In this document: one piece after another, positions 1 to 12,016 of the stretch
Layout: each line of letters starts with the position of its first letter
Numbering within the stretch: position 1 is the stretch's first letter
NCBI RefSeq assembly: GCF_030052815.1
Contig: NC_079503.1
Coordinates: forward strand, 43,690,735 to 43,754,734
Length of the DNA: 64,000 bases
Direction: 5' to 3'
Source of the DNA: Hevea brasiliensis
Lineage: Eukaryota; Streptophyta; Magnoliopsida; Malpighiales; Euphorbiaceae
The notes under the pieces: model-generated
The model's database searches: none
The model's input: only the letters and a program-made list of their open reading frames with translations
Told to the model about the DNA's origin: nothing
Position numbers and translations under genes: made by a program

Positions 1-2073
1 TCGGGTTATTTCCCGATGTTCTTTTCCACTGAAACACACAGTTTCACAGTGTTTCAGTGTCATAACTTAGCATAAATCCAAAAATAAATTTAAATTCACT
101 TTTACCTAGCTTTAATGTGCTACACTTGATGTTTTTTAAATTTTGTATTTCGGGGTTACTATTTACTATACTATTCAAGTCAATTTGTTAACTTTCTAAG
201 GCTTAATAGGTATGAGAATTCCAACTTCACCCACATACCATATTTTGGTCACTAAATTTGTTGGTTTTGGTTGTTTACTCAAATTCTAAGTCTTTTAAGC
301 AAATTTGCAAATTTTCAATTTTGGTGTCTTAAGTTGCACTGTTCCGTTGGTCATTTTTCTGTTAGAATTTGGCAAAACTTCCTTCATAGAAAATGTTCCC
401 TATTGTCTTAAATTTATTCTCCTTTTTGGATCACTCCAATTGGAGTTTTGTAGCTCAAGTTATAGCCATTTGAATCATGGCTACCGGATTAGACTTAACC
501 CAGATTTCTGGGCAAATTCTGGTTCTAGTAGTTTTAGGTCACCAATTTTGGGTGGCCAAATGACTTGGTTAATGGTATAATTTGGGTTTGTGTTCTTCAT
601 GAAAGTTTTAGGTCTATATCTCAACTGTCTACTAGTAAAATTTCAGGTCATTTAGACCTGCCTGGCTCAAGTTATGGCCAAATGAACAAACACTGTTCAT
701 TTGGTCATTTTTGTACAGGACAGACTGAGAATCCGGATTTGGTCAATTTGTTTACTAGGTTTTGGTCACGTTTTGGGCATGATTCCTAATAAAAATTGTA
801 TCATTTTGTGTCTATTTTCATTCCCAATTGGCCTCATACCACTTCCAACACACTTCATTTAGTCACAAATGACCATTTCTCACCTCAAACTAGGTCAAAC
901 ACATCATTTCACCGTTTCTCCAAATTTTGTCTCCCAAACCCTAGGTCCAAAACCCTAACTTCCATGTTTAGCTCATTTGTTGAATTCTAAATGCATATTT
1001 AGTATTTATACACTCATTCACACTTAACTAATTCATAATTTGTATCAAAATTATCCATCCTCAAACCTAAATCCTAGCTGCCCAAATTTCTATTTTGTCC
1101 ACCATGCTTGCTTTTATTCACTTATTTGTTAATTCCAAGTGTAACTTAGCTACTTAAACATAAATTCAGAGGGAGAATGAAGGAAGAATACCAACCTTAA
1201 GTGAGCAGAATTTTTCACTCTTCAATTCCTTCAAATTTTTCTTCTTTCTTTCTCCTTTAATCTTCTTTCCAAGGTTTGCTTATAATTTTTCTTCAAGAAA
1301 ATTAAAGGATTTATAGTGAAATTTGGTGTTTAGTAAGCTTAAGAATAAGCTTTCATGGAGGTTTAGAGAGGGAGAGGGTGAGTGTCACGGCTTGGAAAAG
1401 AAGAAGAGTAAAAATGTGTTTTTCATTTGTTTTGATTTTATCCTTTTTCTTTGACTTTGTCAAATTTTAATTAAATATAATTTATTTGTGATGTCATAGC
1501 TTATGTCATTTTGATGATGTCACTAATGTAATTTCTTTTTCCCCCTTTTTTCTTTTTCATTTATTTTTCTTTGGTTCTTTTAATTTAATTCTTGATCCCA
1601 AAATTTTCTTTTCTCTGATTTTATTTGACAAATGTGTCGAGTCACTCAGGGTCAATTGACCAAATTGCCCCTCGCCAGTTCGACCCGATTTGCAAATAAT
1701 TCAATATTTCTTCCGGATCCCTGACCTAATTATTTGACTTGCTTAACAATTCTTTTTCGTGATTTTCTCCTTTCCACTATGTTCGCAATGGTCCTAAGGA
1801 CCGCGGCGTCACATTTTACGGTTCAAAATTCGAGTTTAAATCGATTTCGCAATCCTTCCCGATAAGGTCACCCATCGCTGTGACTCTCGGCTCGTTTAAC
1901 TTCTTATGTTCTGTTTTTCTTATTTATACTTAACTAATTGACAATTACTAATTATTTGTGTTTATGGCTTATCTAGTTGTCTTAAGTGTGGTTCTAATCC
2001 CCTTAATTGTCCGGACCGACTCTGGTCACCGAAACAGTGAAATATACCAGGCTATACAAATAGGGGTGTTACA
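1..2073 (-). repeat. A1 3' LTR (first ~2.1 kb in its own orientation)
   Basis: On the minus strand the LTR starts at 2073 with TGTAACACCCC, directly after the polypurine tract, and runs out of the window at base 1. It matches 36422-38608 and the LTRs of A2 and A3. A splice-donor-like AAG|GTTGGT lies with its first intron base at 1195 (+879). A TATA-like AT-rich stretch lies at 1469-1479 (about +600), next to TGATGTCA motifs near 1488. I see no gene in it; short open frames on either strand match no family. Confidence 0.92.
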
Positions 2074-2090
2074 ATTCTCCCCCCCTTAAA
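2074..2090 (-). other. A1 polypurine tract
   Basis: On the minus strand a run of A and G with eight consecutive G lies directly before the LTR start. It is the expected primer site for plus-strand DNA synthesis in LTR elements. Confidence 0.85.
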
Positions 2091-2119
2091 TAAATTTTGT
2101 CTCGAAATTTTACCTGGTA

Positions 2120-3561
2120 TTAATCTCTGAACAGCTGTGGGTGTTGTCTCCTCATGTCCTCCTCTCGTTCCCAAGTAGCTTCTTGGCACGAATGATGGCT
2201 CCACAGCACTTTTACCAATGGTATCTGCTTGTTCTTTAGCTGCTTCACCTCATAAGCCAGAATCTCTATGGGTTCTTCCTCGTATGTGAGGTCTAGATTC
2301 ACTTCAATTTCTTCCACTAGTAGTACATGAGATGGGTCTGATCGATACCTCCTCAACATAAACAAATGGAAGACATTATGTATCTTCTCCAACTCTGGAG
2401 GTAGTGCCAAACGATATGCCAAAGGACCCACTCTTTCCAGAACCTCATATGGCCTAATGAAATGAGGACTCAATTTCCCCTTTCTGCAGAATTTTATAAT
2501 TCTCTTCCAAAGGGAAACCTTGAGGAATACTTTCTCACCCACTGCATACTCAATATCCCTTCTCTTCATATCAATGTAGGACTTCTGACGGTCTGATGCA
2601 GTCTTAAGTAAATCTCTGATCAATCTAATTTTCTCTTCAGTTTGTTGAACAATTTCTGGCCCAATCATCTTTCTTTCACCCACATCATCCCAACACAACG
2701 GGATTCTACATTTTCTGCCATACAAAGCTTTATATGGAGGCATCCCAATGCTTGATTGGTAGCTGTTGTTGTAAGCAAACTCAATCAAAGGCAAGTGTGT
2801 GTCCCAACTACCCTCAAACTCAATCACACAAGCCCGTAGCATGTCCTCCAAGATCTGAATTACCCTCTCAGATTGGCCATCTCTCTGTGGGTGGAATGCC
2901 ATACTGAAGTTCAATCTAGTTCCTAGGGCTCTCTGAAGACTACCCCAGAACCTAGAAGTGAACCTAGGATCTCTATCAGATACGATGGATACTGGCACTC
3001 CATGCAGTCTCACAATCTCATCTATGTATAACTTGGCCAATCTTTCTAGACTATAGTCCATCCGGACTGGCAGAAAATGAGCAGACTTGGTTAGTCTGTC
3101 AACAATGACCTAAACTGCATCATGACTCTTCTGTGTCCTTGAAAGTCCCATCACAAAATCTATCGTTATTCTCTCCCATTTCCATTCTGGTACTGGTAGT
3201 GGATGTAACAACCCAGCGGGTACTTAATGCTCTGCCTTCACTTGTTGACAAGTTAGGCATTTGGAAACAAACTCTGCCACATCTCTTTTGATACCCATCC
3301 ACCAGTAATGCTCCTTTAGCCCCCTATACATTTTTGTGCCACCAGGGTGCATGGTAAAAGGAGACTCATGTGCTTCCTTCAACATGATCTGCCTCAAATC
3401 AACATCATTAGGAACACATATTCTGCCCTGGTGTAGCAGTAGACCATCATCTCTTATTAAGAATTCTGGTTTCTTGCCTTGCTGGACTTCTTATAATAAT
3501 TTATGATACTTCTGATCATTCTGAGCAGACATTCTGATCTAATCAATCAACACCGGTCAGA
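2120..3561 (-). pseudogene. A1 integrase (3' part of pol)
   Basis: Minus-strand remnant of the pol 3' end. The longest open part is 2120-3061 (313 codons). In order it shows the H-H-C-C zinc region (HPGG, then CLTC), the D,D-35-E core (second D in SDRDPRF, E in GQSERVIQ), a GPY-type segment (RPYEVLERVG) and a C-terminal chromodomain-like tail ending HPQLFRD and a stop at 2120-2122. Integrase inserts the cDNA into chromosomes; the tail is thought to guide it to chromatin. In-frame stops lie at 3110-3112 (TGG to TAG), 3224-3226 (TAA, shared with A2 and A3) and 3539-3541 (CAG to TAG). The upstream end is cut by LTR E1. Not functional. Confidence 0.9.
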
Positions 3562-4099
3562 TGTAACATCCTCCAGAGCAATTTCGCATACCATCGTTCC
3601 TGGATCGGTGTTGGTCCGGACAGCTAGAACGTCCGGAAAAATATTTAAACTAAAGTCAGGAACTATAATTAACTCAAATATTAATAAGAACAATTTAGTA
3701 AAAATTTTAGAAATAAAATACAACTAAGTCAAATGAGCCGGTGCCCAAGCGATGGGTAACCCAGAGGTAAGTTGCGGTTCTCGCAACGAGGAGCTCTAGA
3801 CCCGGAGAAAAATTTATAAAATAATTTTTGGGACTCCAGAGAAGGGTCATTGAGGTTCCTATGGCATTAGAATGCCAAGAAAATATTTAGAAAAATTTTT
3901 CAATCGGTACAGACAATTTTGACCCGTTAAGCCAAACGGAGGGCATTTTGGTCATTTCGCCTTCAGAGGTGATTTTTGGCCGACTTGTCCAGTTGAGTAA
4001 ATAATTATTATGATCTAAAATATGAATAAATATTGCTAAAAATTAAATTGAAATTTAGTAGAAAAGAAAAGAAAGAAAAAGGAGCTAAATTAGGAATTA

Positions 4100-4180
4100 T
4101 GATGTCATGCTTAGGTAATTAAAAATGCTATGGCCAATCACATTAAAGCAAGACAATTAAAATTCAATAAAAAGGGATAA
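4100..4180 (+). promoter_or_regulatory. E1 putative promoter module
   Basis: TGATGTCAT (4100-4108), CCAATCA (4134-4140) and AATAAAAAGGGATAA (4166-4180) follow in order about 540-620 bp into the LTR. The order bZIP-like site, CCAAT, TATA-like also occurs in D. The function is inferred from arrangement and repeated position only. Confidence 0.45.
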
Positions 4181-6050
4181 ATGAGGCAGAATTCCAGAAA
4201 TTTCAGCAGCCTTTTCTCTCTTCAAAAAACGTCACCCATGCTCCTCCATTTTTGGTTCTTAAAAGCTTCAATTTCCATGCTTTCCTCACCCCAAAACCCT
4301 AAGTCACCTTCACTAAAACTTTTCCATACCTCTTGGGGAAGTGTTTGACAGCCTAGAAAAGGAAGAAAAGTGAAGTTTTAGCTTGGAGAAATCTGCCCTA
4401 CAAGAGGTTAAAGTGAGGTTAGTGCCTACTTATATATATACTTCTTTGATTCCATGTTAGAAGCTTGAAATAAGTGAGAAATTGTAAATTAAATGAACAT
4501 AAATTATGTGTATACATACTATGAATTTTCTGCAGCCCTTGTGAAGGAATTATTTTGATAGTTTTGATGGACTTAGAGTGAACTAGAGCTTATGTTTAAA
4601 GTGTATACATATACATATACAAAGAATGGAAGAGTTAAATAAGGAATTTGTGAAAACTCATATGGGAATTAGGGTTTTGAGAAGTGAAAAATTGACTTGG
4701 CTTAGGAAATTGTTAGAGAACCTTTTAATGGTCAATTAGTGACCATTTTAGGTATGTTGACCATGAATTGGACTGAAAAATAGTATAGCCAAGTGAATGT
4801 GTAGGCTGCCTTGTGAGTGCAGCAGAGTGACTGAAATTTCAGTCCACTTGCACAGCCATAACTTTGGCTGTGTAGGTCCAATTGATGTTTGGCCAATTGG
4901 ACATGAAACTAGGCTTATAATGGCACATTTTTGCTGAAGAAACTATGCCCAAAAGACCAAAGCAAGAGGACCAAAAGTTGGCCCCAATCCGGACACCCTG
5001 CAACAGCACCTGCAGAAATGACCAAATGAATAGTAACTGTTCATTTGGCCATAACTCACTGTAGATATGGTCAATTGACCTGAAATATTTACAGCAATAA
5101 GTTAAGACATAGACAAACAACTTTCATGAAGAAACCTACCCCAAATTATGACCAGAACCTAATCAAATCATTGAGCAAAGTGAAGTTTATCAGTCTTGAG
5201 ATTTCCAGAATTTTCATTTGAGCAGCAATGTTTGGAGGACTATAACTCTCTCTAGAAAACTCGGATTTAGGCGATTCTTGAACCGATGGAAACCTAAGGT
5301 ATGGTAGAACATTTCATAAGAAGAAAGTTAGACCAAATTATGAACTTAACTTGATCAAATTACTGACCAAAGTTGGACCAAAAATCTGCCAGACCCAAAA
5401 TCTCAGCATAAACAGTGCACGTGAACAGTAAATTTATTTTGGCCATAACTTGAGCTACAAAACTCCAAATGGAGTGATTCAAAAAAGGAAATTCAACTAG
5501 ACAAAATAAGGAACAACTTTCATGTTTACCATTTCCTCAAATTCCCACTGTAAAAATAACAAATGGAACAGTAAAGATGAAGCATGAAAACCGAAAATTT
5601 TGCTCAATTAGCATTAAGCTTAAAAATGGTATTGGCAACCAATACCAACAAGTTTGAAATACAAAATGTGGTATGTTTGAGGTGTTAAGACCAATACACC
5701 TATTTTCTATCCAAAAGTCAACATTTTTGTTGACCAATGAGGTGAATAGTGACACCAAAACTAAAAATTGGCAATTTTGCCAAAATGACCTAAACTTTGA
5801 GAAAGTGACCAAAACCAACAAGTTTTGAATACAACATGTGGTATGTTGGGAGTACTAAAACCAATGTACCTATTGTTTATGCAAAAATCAACATTTTAGT
5901 TTACTAATGAAATGAATAGTGACATGAAAACTTGAAATTCAAAAATTGTGAAACTTAAAAATGCAAAATGCCCTAGTAGGCCTAATGTGATTGGTTTGGA
6001 TAGTTTGGCATGCCAATAGGGTATTGTTTTAGCAGTACTGCGAAAGGAAA

Positions 6051-6150
6051 GGCTTTATGCCTGTATTCATGGCTTTATGCCCGTATTCATGGCTTTTATG
6101 CCCGTATTCATGGCTTTTATGCCGATTATGTGATATCATGGCTTTTTAGC
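6051..6150 (+). repeat. E1 minisatellite, 20-21 bp unit
   Basis: Four to five tandem units of about 20-21 bp beginning GGCTTTATGCC and ending TATTCAT; the last unit is degenerate. The same array occurs in both D LTRs. Confidence 0.85.
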
Positions 6151-6530
6151 CATACTGACTGCATACGTGGTTGACGTTCTGCGTCCCATGGTATGACGGC
6201 CCGAGGCACCACGGTGTCGGTGCCAACGACCGTTATCCATCGATCGTCCAAAGATAGGTTACTTGGGCATGGAAAAATATAACTGTGATTGAACTGATTA
6301 TTAAAGAAAATACGAAAATTAAGAATCAGGAATGATTACAAAAATACAAAGAAGCTCAAGATCATGAAGAAAATAATTAACGAAATACATGAAGAAGTTA
6401 ATATCATAAAACATGATTAGCCCTCGACTAAACAATAAGTTAGTAATTATTCAGTTCTTATGAACACAATGGCTAAGAAATTATGATTTTTATTTGCATA
6501 TTATTTCTTTCTATTTTATTATTTACACCA

Positions 6531-6567
6531 CTAAGCTTTATGCTTAGCGCGTCGCTTTTGCAACGCG
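6531..6567 (+). other. E1 double hairpin
   Basis: Hairpin 1: CTAAGC (6531-6536), loop TTTAT, GCTTAG (6542-6547). Hairpin 2: CGCGTCGC (6548-6555), loop TTTT, GCAACGCG (6560-6567), seven of eight pairs. It lies 785 bp before the LTR end. Confidence 0.7.
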
Positions 6568-7315
6568 TAGGTACTGAAGATTTGGACAGAGGGCCCGGTA
6601 GACCACAGATTGGGTAAGGCCATTCACAGTTCTGCATAGTGTCCATGTCACCTCAACTTCCACAGTGCATTGGTAGGACACTAGGTCCCATTTTATATTT
6701 TGAGATTTTTGTAAATTTGGTAATTAAACTCTTATTTTATCATGTGTATTTGAAACAAATGTAATATAATTTTGTATTAATGTAAGTACTTGTAATTTGT
6801 GATTATAAATCACATGTGAGAATTTATTTATGATTTGAGTCTAATGATGATGTGAAAAGACAAATAGAGGAATCGTTAAGAAATTGCTGTAACTTGATGT
6901 GATACAAAATGTGAATTGTATATGAGTACCATGAGATTATACTTGTGAATATTGAGATATTGAAAATCTAATGAGATTTCTGAGAAATCTGGATACTGCG
7001 TTGAGATGCATTATGTTTGAAAATTTTTGAGACTATTAAGTTTGAGAAATTGAGTATATATTGAAATTGTCTTTGGCAGGTTCAGAAGAACTGTTAGTCC
7101 AAATTACAGCCGACACTTTGTCGGATTATCGTTAAAATTTTTGAAATTTCCAACTTAGTTAGATTTTGATAAAAGTAAAAATAGCCTAAATCTTCAATAA
7201 AGTTTTTGAATAAATAAATCAAGAACTGTAATGAAATCAGATAAAATAGAGTGCTCCGGCACACTGAGTGGCATAACTTGCTCGGCTACACTGTAGTCGG
7301 GTAAGGGGTGTCACA

Positions 7316-8641
7316 CTGTACATGCCATGCAACTGCTGTTTGCCCATCATCATTAATCTCTAAGCTGGCATGTAATGATATTAACTCATGTACCATAGAT
7401 AAAGGAGTAACCCGTAGACTTGCCATAGTCTTGCGACTTAAGGCGTCAGCCACAACATTAGCTTTCCCCGGCTGATAGTCTATCAGACAATCATAGTCTT
7501 TTATTAACTCTAACCATCTCCTCTGTCTCAAATTCAACTCTTTCTGGGTGCTCAAATACTTCAAACTCTTATGATCTGTGTAGATATAGCATTTCTCCCC
7601 ATACAAATAGTGTCTCCAGATCATAAGAGCAAACACAATAGCTGCAAGCTCCAAGTCATGTGTCGGATAGTTCCTCTCATGCGGTTTTAGCTAGCGTGAT
7701 GCATAGGCAATGACATTTCGATCTTGCATCAATACACAGCCTAACCCATTGTGAGAAGCATCACTGTAAACTGTGTAGTCTTTACCCGGGGTAGGTAAAG
7801 TCAGGACTGGAGCTTCAGTCAAACATTTCTTCAATTCATCAAAACTCTATTGCCATTTATCCATCCACTAAAATTTCACATCTTTTCTAAGCTGCTTGGT
7901 CAATGGAGATGCCAACAAGGAGAATCCCTTCACAAATCGATGGTAGTATCCAAATAAACCCAGAAAACTATGAATCTCTGTGTTATTTCTGGGTGGCCTC
8001 CAATTAAGGACAGCTTCTATCTTGCTAGGATCTACCTTAATACCCTCTGCTGATACTATGTGCCCCAAAAAGGATATCTCCTTCAGCCAAAATTTACATT
8101 TCGACAATTTGGCATATAGTTATTTCTCCCTCAAAGTCTGTAGTATAATCCGCAGATGTCTATCATGCTCTTCTACACTCCTCGAATAGACCAATATAAC
8201 ATCTATGAATACCACAACAAACTGATCGAGGTATGGTCTGAAAATAGTGTTCATCAGATCTATAAATGCAGCTGGAGCATTAGTTAACTCGAACGGCATA
8301 ACCAAGAACTCATAATGGCCATAGCGGGTTCTGAAGGCAGTTTTAGGAATACTCTGCTCTTGTACTTTCAGCTGGTAGTAACTTGATCTTAGGTCAATTT
8401 TGGAGAACACAGTTGCACCCCTTAACTAATCAAACAAGTCATCAATGCGAGGCAATGGATATCTATTCTTTATTGTCACCTTATTCAATTACCGATAACC
8501 AATACATAAGCGGAGAGTGCCATCCTTCTTCTTAACAAACAACACTGGTGCTCCCCAAGGTAACACACTAGGGCGGATAAAGCCCTTGTCAAGCAGCTCT
8601 TGTAACTGTACTTTTAACTCTTTCAATTCTGCAGGTGCCAT
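7316..8641 (-). pseudogene. A1 reverse transcriptase and RNase H
   Basis: Minus-strand pol remnant between LTR D (right) and LTR E1 (left). RT motifs are visible: [36 protein letters not shown], then RNase H with TDHKSLKYL and the DALSRK end. The RT active site reads [10 protein letters not shown], so the second catalytic aspartate is lost. Stops interrupt it at 7691-7693, 7847-7849 and 8426-8428 (all CAG to TAG by comparison with A2 and A3) and at 8489-8491 (TAA). The open frame 7286-7654 reads from RNase H into the end of LTR E1, so its last codons are not pol. The five bases at 8637-8641 are the target duplication of D. Confidence 0.9.
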
Positions 8642-9183
8642 TGTAACACCCTCTCGGTAGCAACTCCGTACATTCTACTGTTCCGGTGATCGGTGTCGAT
8701 CCGGACAGCTAGAATATCCGAAAAAATAATTATACTAAAGTCAGGAACCATAATTAACTCAAATATTAATAAGAAAAATTTAGGAAAAATTTTAGAAATA
8801 AAATACAACCAAGTTAAACGAGCCGGTGCCCAAGCGATGGGTAACCAGAGGGAAGTTGCGGTTCTCACAACGAGGAGCCCTAGACCAGGGGAAAAATTCA
8901 TAAAATAATTTTTGGGACTCCAGAGAAGGGTCATTGAGGTTCCTATGGCATTAGAATGCCAAGAAAATATTTAGAAAATTTTTTCAATCGGTACAGACAA
9001 TTTTGATCCGTTAAGCCAAACGGAAGGCATTTTGGTCATTTCGCCTTCAAAGATGATTTTTGGCCGACTTGTCCAGTTAAGTAAATAATTATTATGATCT
9101 AAAATATAAATAAATATTGCTAAAAATTGAATTGAAAATGAGTAGAGAAAAGAAGAAAAGAAAATGAAAGAAAATACCTAATT

Positions 9184-9256
9184 ATGACATCATGTGATGT
9201 CATTAAAAACCTATCCACCAATCACAATTTGTTAAACTCATTAAAAGAGATAAAAG
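9184..9256 (+). promoter_or_regulatory. D 5' LTR putative promoter module
   Basis: ATGACATCA-TG-TGATGTCAT (9184-9203) is an inverted repeat, followed by CCAATCA (9218-9224) and TTAAAAGAGATAAAAG (9241-9256) at about +600. TGACATCA resembles a bZIP site TGACGTCA in which CG became CA. Role inferred. Confidence 0.45.
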
Positions 9257-11976
9257 TGATCAAAAATTTGAAAAACCAATCTGCATCTTCAACCTTTGGG
9301 CAGCCTAAAAAACGTTGAGAGAGAGAGAGAGAAGAGGTTCCACCATTAAAGCTCCCTTAAGCTTCATTTCCCACTTCAAACCACCTCAAAACCTTGTCCT
9401 CCCTTCACTAAAAATTTCCCTTACCACTAGAGCAAGACTTGGGCAGCAATTAGAAGAAGAGAAAGTGGAAGAAAGTGAGGTGTGAACAAGCTTAGAAAAT
9501 CACCAAAGATGTTAGAGCCATAACCTTTGCTTTTACATCTTTCTAATAATGAATTTGAGCTAAGTTAAGTTAAAAATTTGACAAAAATTGAATTAATGAA
9601 GCATGGTTATATTCCATGAAGTTTTGGCAGGCTTGACATGAGTTAGGGTTAGGAGAAATCTTTGGTTTAAAGTGACATATTGCTGCTCCTCTTATAAATT
9701 ATATGATTAGTATAGCAAATTAGGAGTGGGATGCATGAATTGGAGGCTTGGTCAATTAGGGTTAGGGTTTTGGAGAGAAACTTGGACCTTGCTTAGGTAA
9801 TGGTGAATGAACATTTTAATTGTCAATTAGTGACCATTTGAGGTAAGTTGACCATGACTTAGAGTGAATTATAGCATTGCAAACTGGTTTGGTATGCTGC
9901 CTAGAGTAACTAGCAGGGTGGCTATGATTCCAGCCCACTTGGACAGCCATAACTTTGGCTGTGTAGGTTCAATTGGTATTTGGCCAATTGGACATGAAAC
10001 TAGACACATAATGGCACAATTTTGCTGAAGAAACCATGCCCAAAAGACCAAAGCAAGTGGACCAAAAGTTGGCCCCAATCCGGGTACCCTGTAAGCCAAT
10101 TCTGCAGAATGACCAAATGAACAGTAACTGTTCATTTGGCCATAACTCACTGTAAAAATGGTCAATTAACTGACATTTTTACAGCAACAAGATAAGACAT
10201 AGAAAAACAACTTTCATGAAGAAACCTACCCCAAATTATGGCCAGAACCCATCCAACAAGGCAGCAAGGCGATCCACTGCTCATGTTATCAGAGATGTGG
10301 TAATTCTGCAATTTTTCCAATCCGGCCAGCTGTGGTTTTTGGAGCATATCTTGAGCTACAAAACTCCAAATGGAGTGATTCAAAAAAGGAAATTCAACTA
10401 GACAAAATAAGGAACAACTTTCATGTTTTCCATTTCTTCAAATTCCCACTGTAACAGTGCTTAATGGAACAGCAAACTTAGGCTTCAAAAACTGAAATTT
10501 CTGCCCTCTTGGTTTTAAGTTAGAAATTGTAATGGTGACCAATTCCAACAAGTTTTGAATGCAAAATGTGGTATGTTGGGTGTGTTAAAACCAATGTACC
10601 TATTTTCTATCCAAAAGTCAACATTTTTGTTGACCAATAAGGTGAATAGTGACACCAAAACTTGAAAATTCAAAATTTGAAATTAGAAATGCATCTAGGG
10701 GACTTTAAATTGCAATTGGCAATTAATACTAGCAAATGTAAAACTAAAAATGTGGGATCTTGGTGTAATTAGAATTAATATATCCATTAAGTATAAAAAG
10801 GTCAACATTTTGGTTGACTAGTAAGGTGAATAGTAATCAAAATGATTAGTAAATTAAGATGAAAACCTAGAACCAATTCTAAGCTTAAATGCTTAGAATT
10901 GTATGACAAATGTAGACTATGCATCCTAGTGAAAATTGTTAAAAAGGAATTAAGGCCATAAATTTGAAATCCATGAAATATTCATGGATTACTTAAAACA
11001 TGAAAAATAAGTCACCTAATTGATGTGATGCCCATCACAAATGGAATTCATAAAATATTAATAACTCAACTTGAAATATAAAAATCTGTAATTACATAAG
11101 TAGATTCTTGAATGTATATATGAGAAGGGGAAAAATGTTTTGAATACAATGGTACATGTGAACCATTGTTTAGTATTGTGATTAGTATGAATAACATAAT
11201 GAATGAATAAATAAACCATATTAATGTATGAATGAGACATTAGTTCTCATTATTATAGAGAGGAGAAGTATTTTGAGTACAACGGTATAAAAGGATAATT
11301 GATGTGAATTGTGATCATATAAATGATCAAAAGAATGTATGAATTATAATTGAAATTTATTGTCACACCCTACCCCTCTGTAAGGCATAACATGATCCCG
11401 TAGTATACCTAATGAATTACCAACTCCGTCTACTGATAACCCATTAAATACACTACAAGGGATTTTAAAAACTTTTCTTACTTCTTTTACAGTGGTGAGC
11501 ACTATTTACAGGTATTAAAAACTTTGGTGGACTGAAGTGAAACCACTAACTCATTTGGTTTATTTGGAATTTCTGTAAAAATTTTGGCAGAGTGCCATCT
11601 GTATTTTGGACAAAACAGTTCTTCAGAAAACCTGTAAAAAGCACTTCAATAATTTTCCAAATCTCAACTTCAATACATTCTCAACACAACAATTCATCAA
11701 CTCAATTCCATAGAAATTTTTTAAAGTCTGAGATAAGGAAATATGATACAACTTTTACAATCCAAAACACTCATAATTAATTTACAACTTCAAGTACAAT
11801 TTAATTTACAACTTCAAGTACAATTTAATTTACAACTGCTCAAAACCAAAACAATATGTACATACAGTGTCATACATTACAGTACAAAAAGCAAAAGCGG
11901 TATACTCAATATACCAGGTAATCCCTCGCCGGATGTATATGCAGCCTAGTCTGCTGCCCTGTCGGTCTCTCTACCT

Positions 11977-12016
11977 GCGACAGCAATAAAAAGCTATCGC
12001 TGAGACAATGTCTCAG
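11977..12016 (-). other. C1 double hairpin
   Basis: Hairpin 1 pairs CTGAGAC (12000-12006) with GTCTCAG (12010-12016), loop of 3. Hairpin 2 pairs 11977-11984 with 11993-12000, eight pairs with one G-U wobble in the minus-strand RNA. It is 656 bp from the LTR end. Confidence 0.75.

Larger units (their letters stand above)
3562..7315 (+). mobile_element. E1: solo LTR (3754 bp) inside A1 pol
   Basis: It starts TGTAACATCC and ends AGGGGTGTCACA, and A1 pol resumes on both sides (integrase left, RNase H right), so only one LTR remains. The flanking five bases (TCAGA left, CTGTA right) do not match well; the target duplication has decayed or an end is off. It carries the family landmarks: TGATGTCAT (4100-4108), CCAATCA (4134-4140), TATA-like sequence (4166-4180), donor-like GAG|GTTAGT (intron base 4418), periodic modules (4856-5550), a minisatellite (6051-6150) and the double hairpin (6531-6567). 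A solo LTR normally results from recombination between the two LTRs of a full element. Confidence 0.88.

Noticed and set aside
3562..7320. Target duplication for E1
   Set aside because: TCAGA and CTGTA differ at several positions; not claimed.
7286..7654. 122-codon minus-strand frame as a complete RNase H
   Set aside because: It starts inside RNase H and its last codons are LTR E1.
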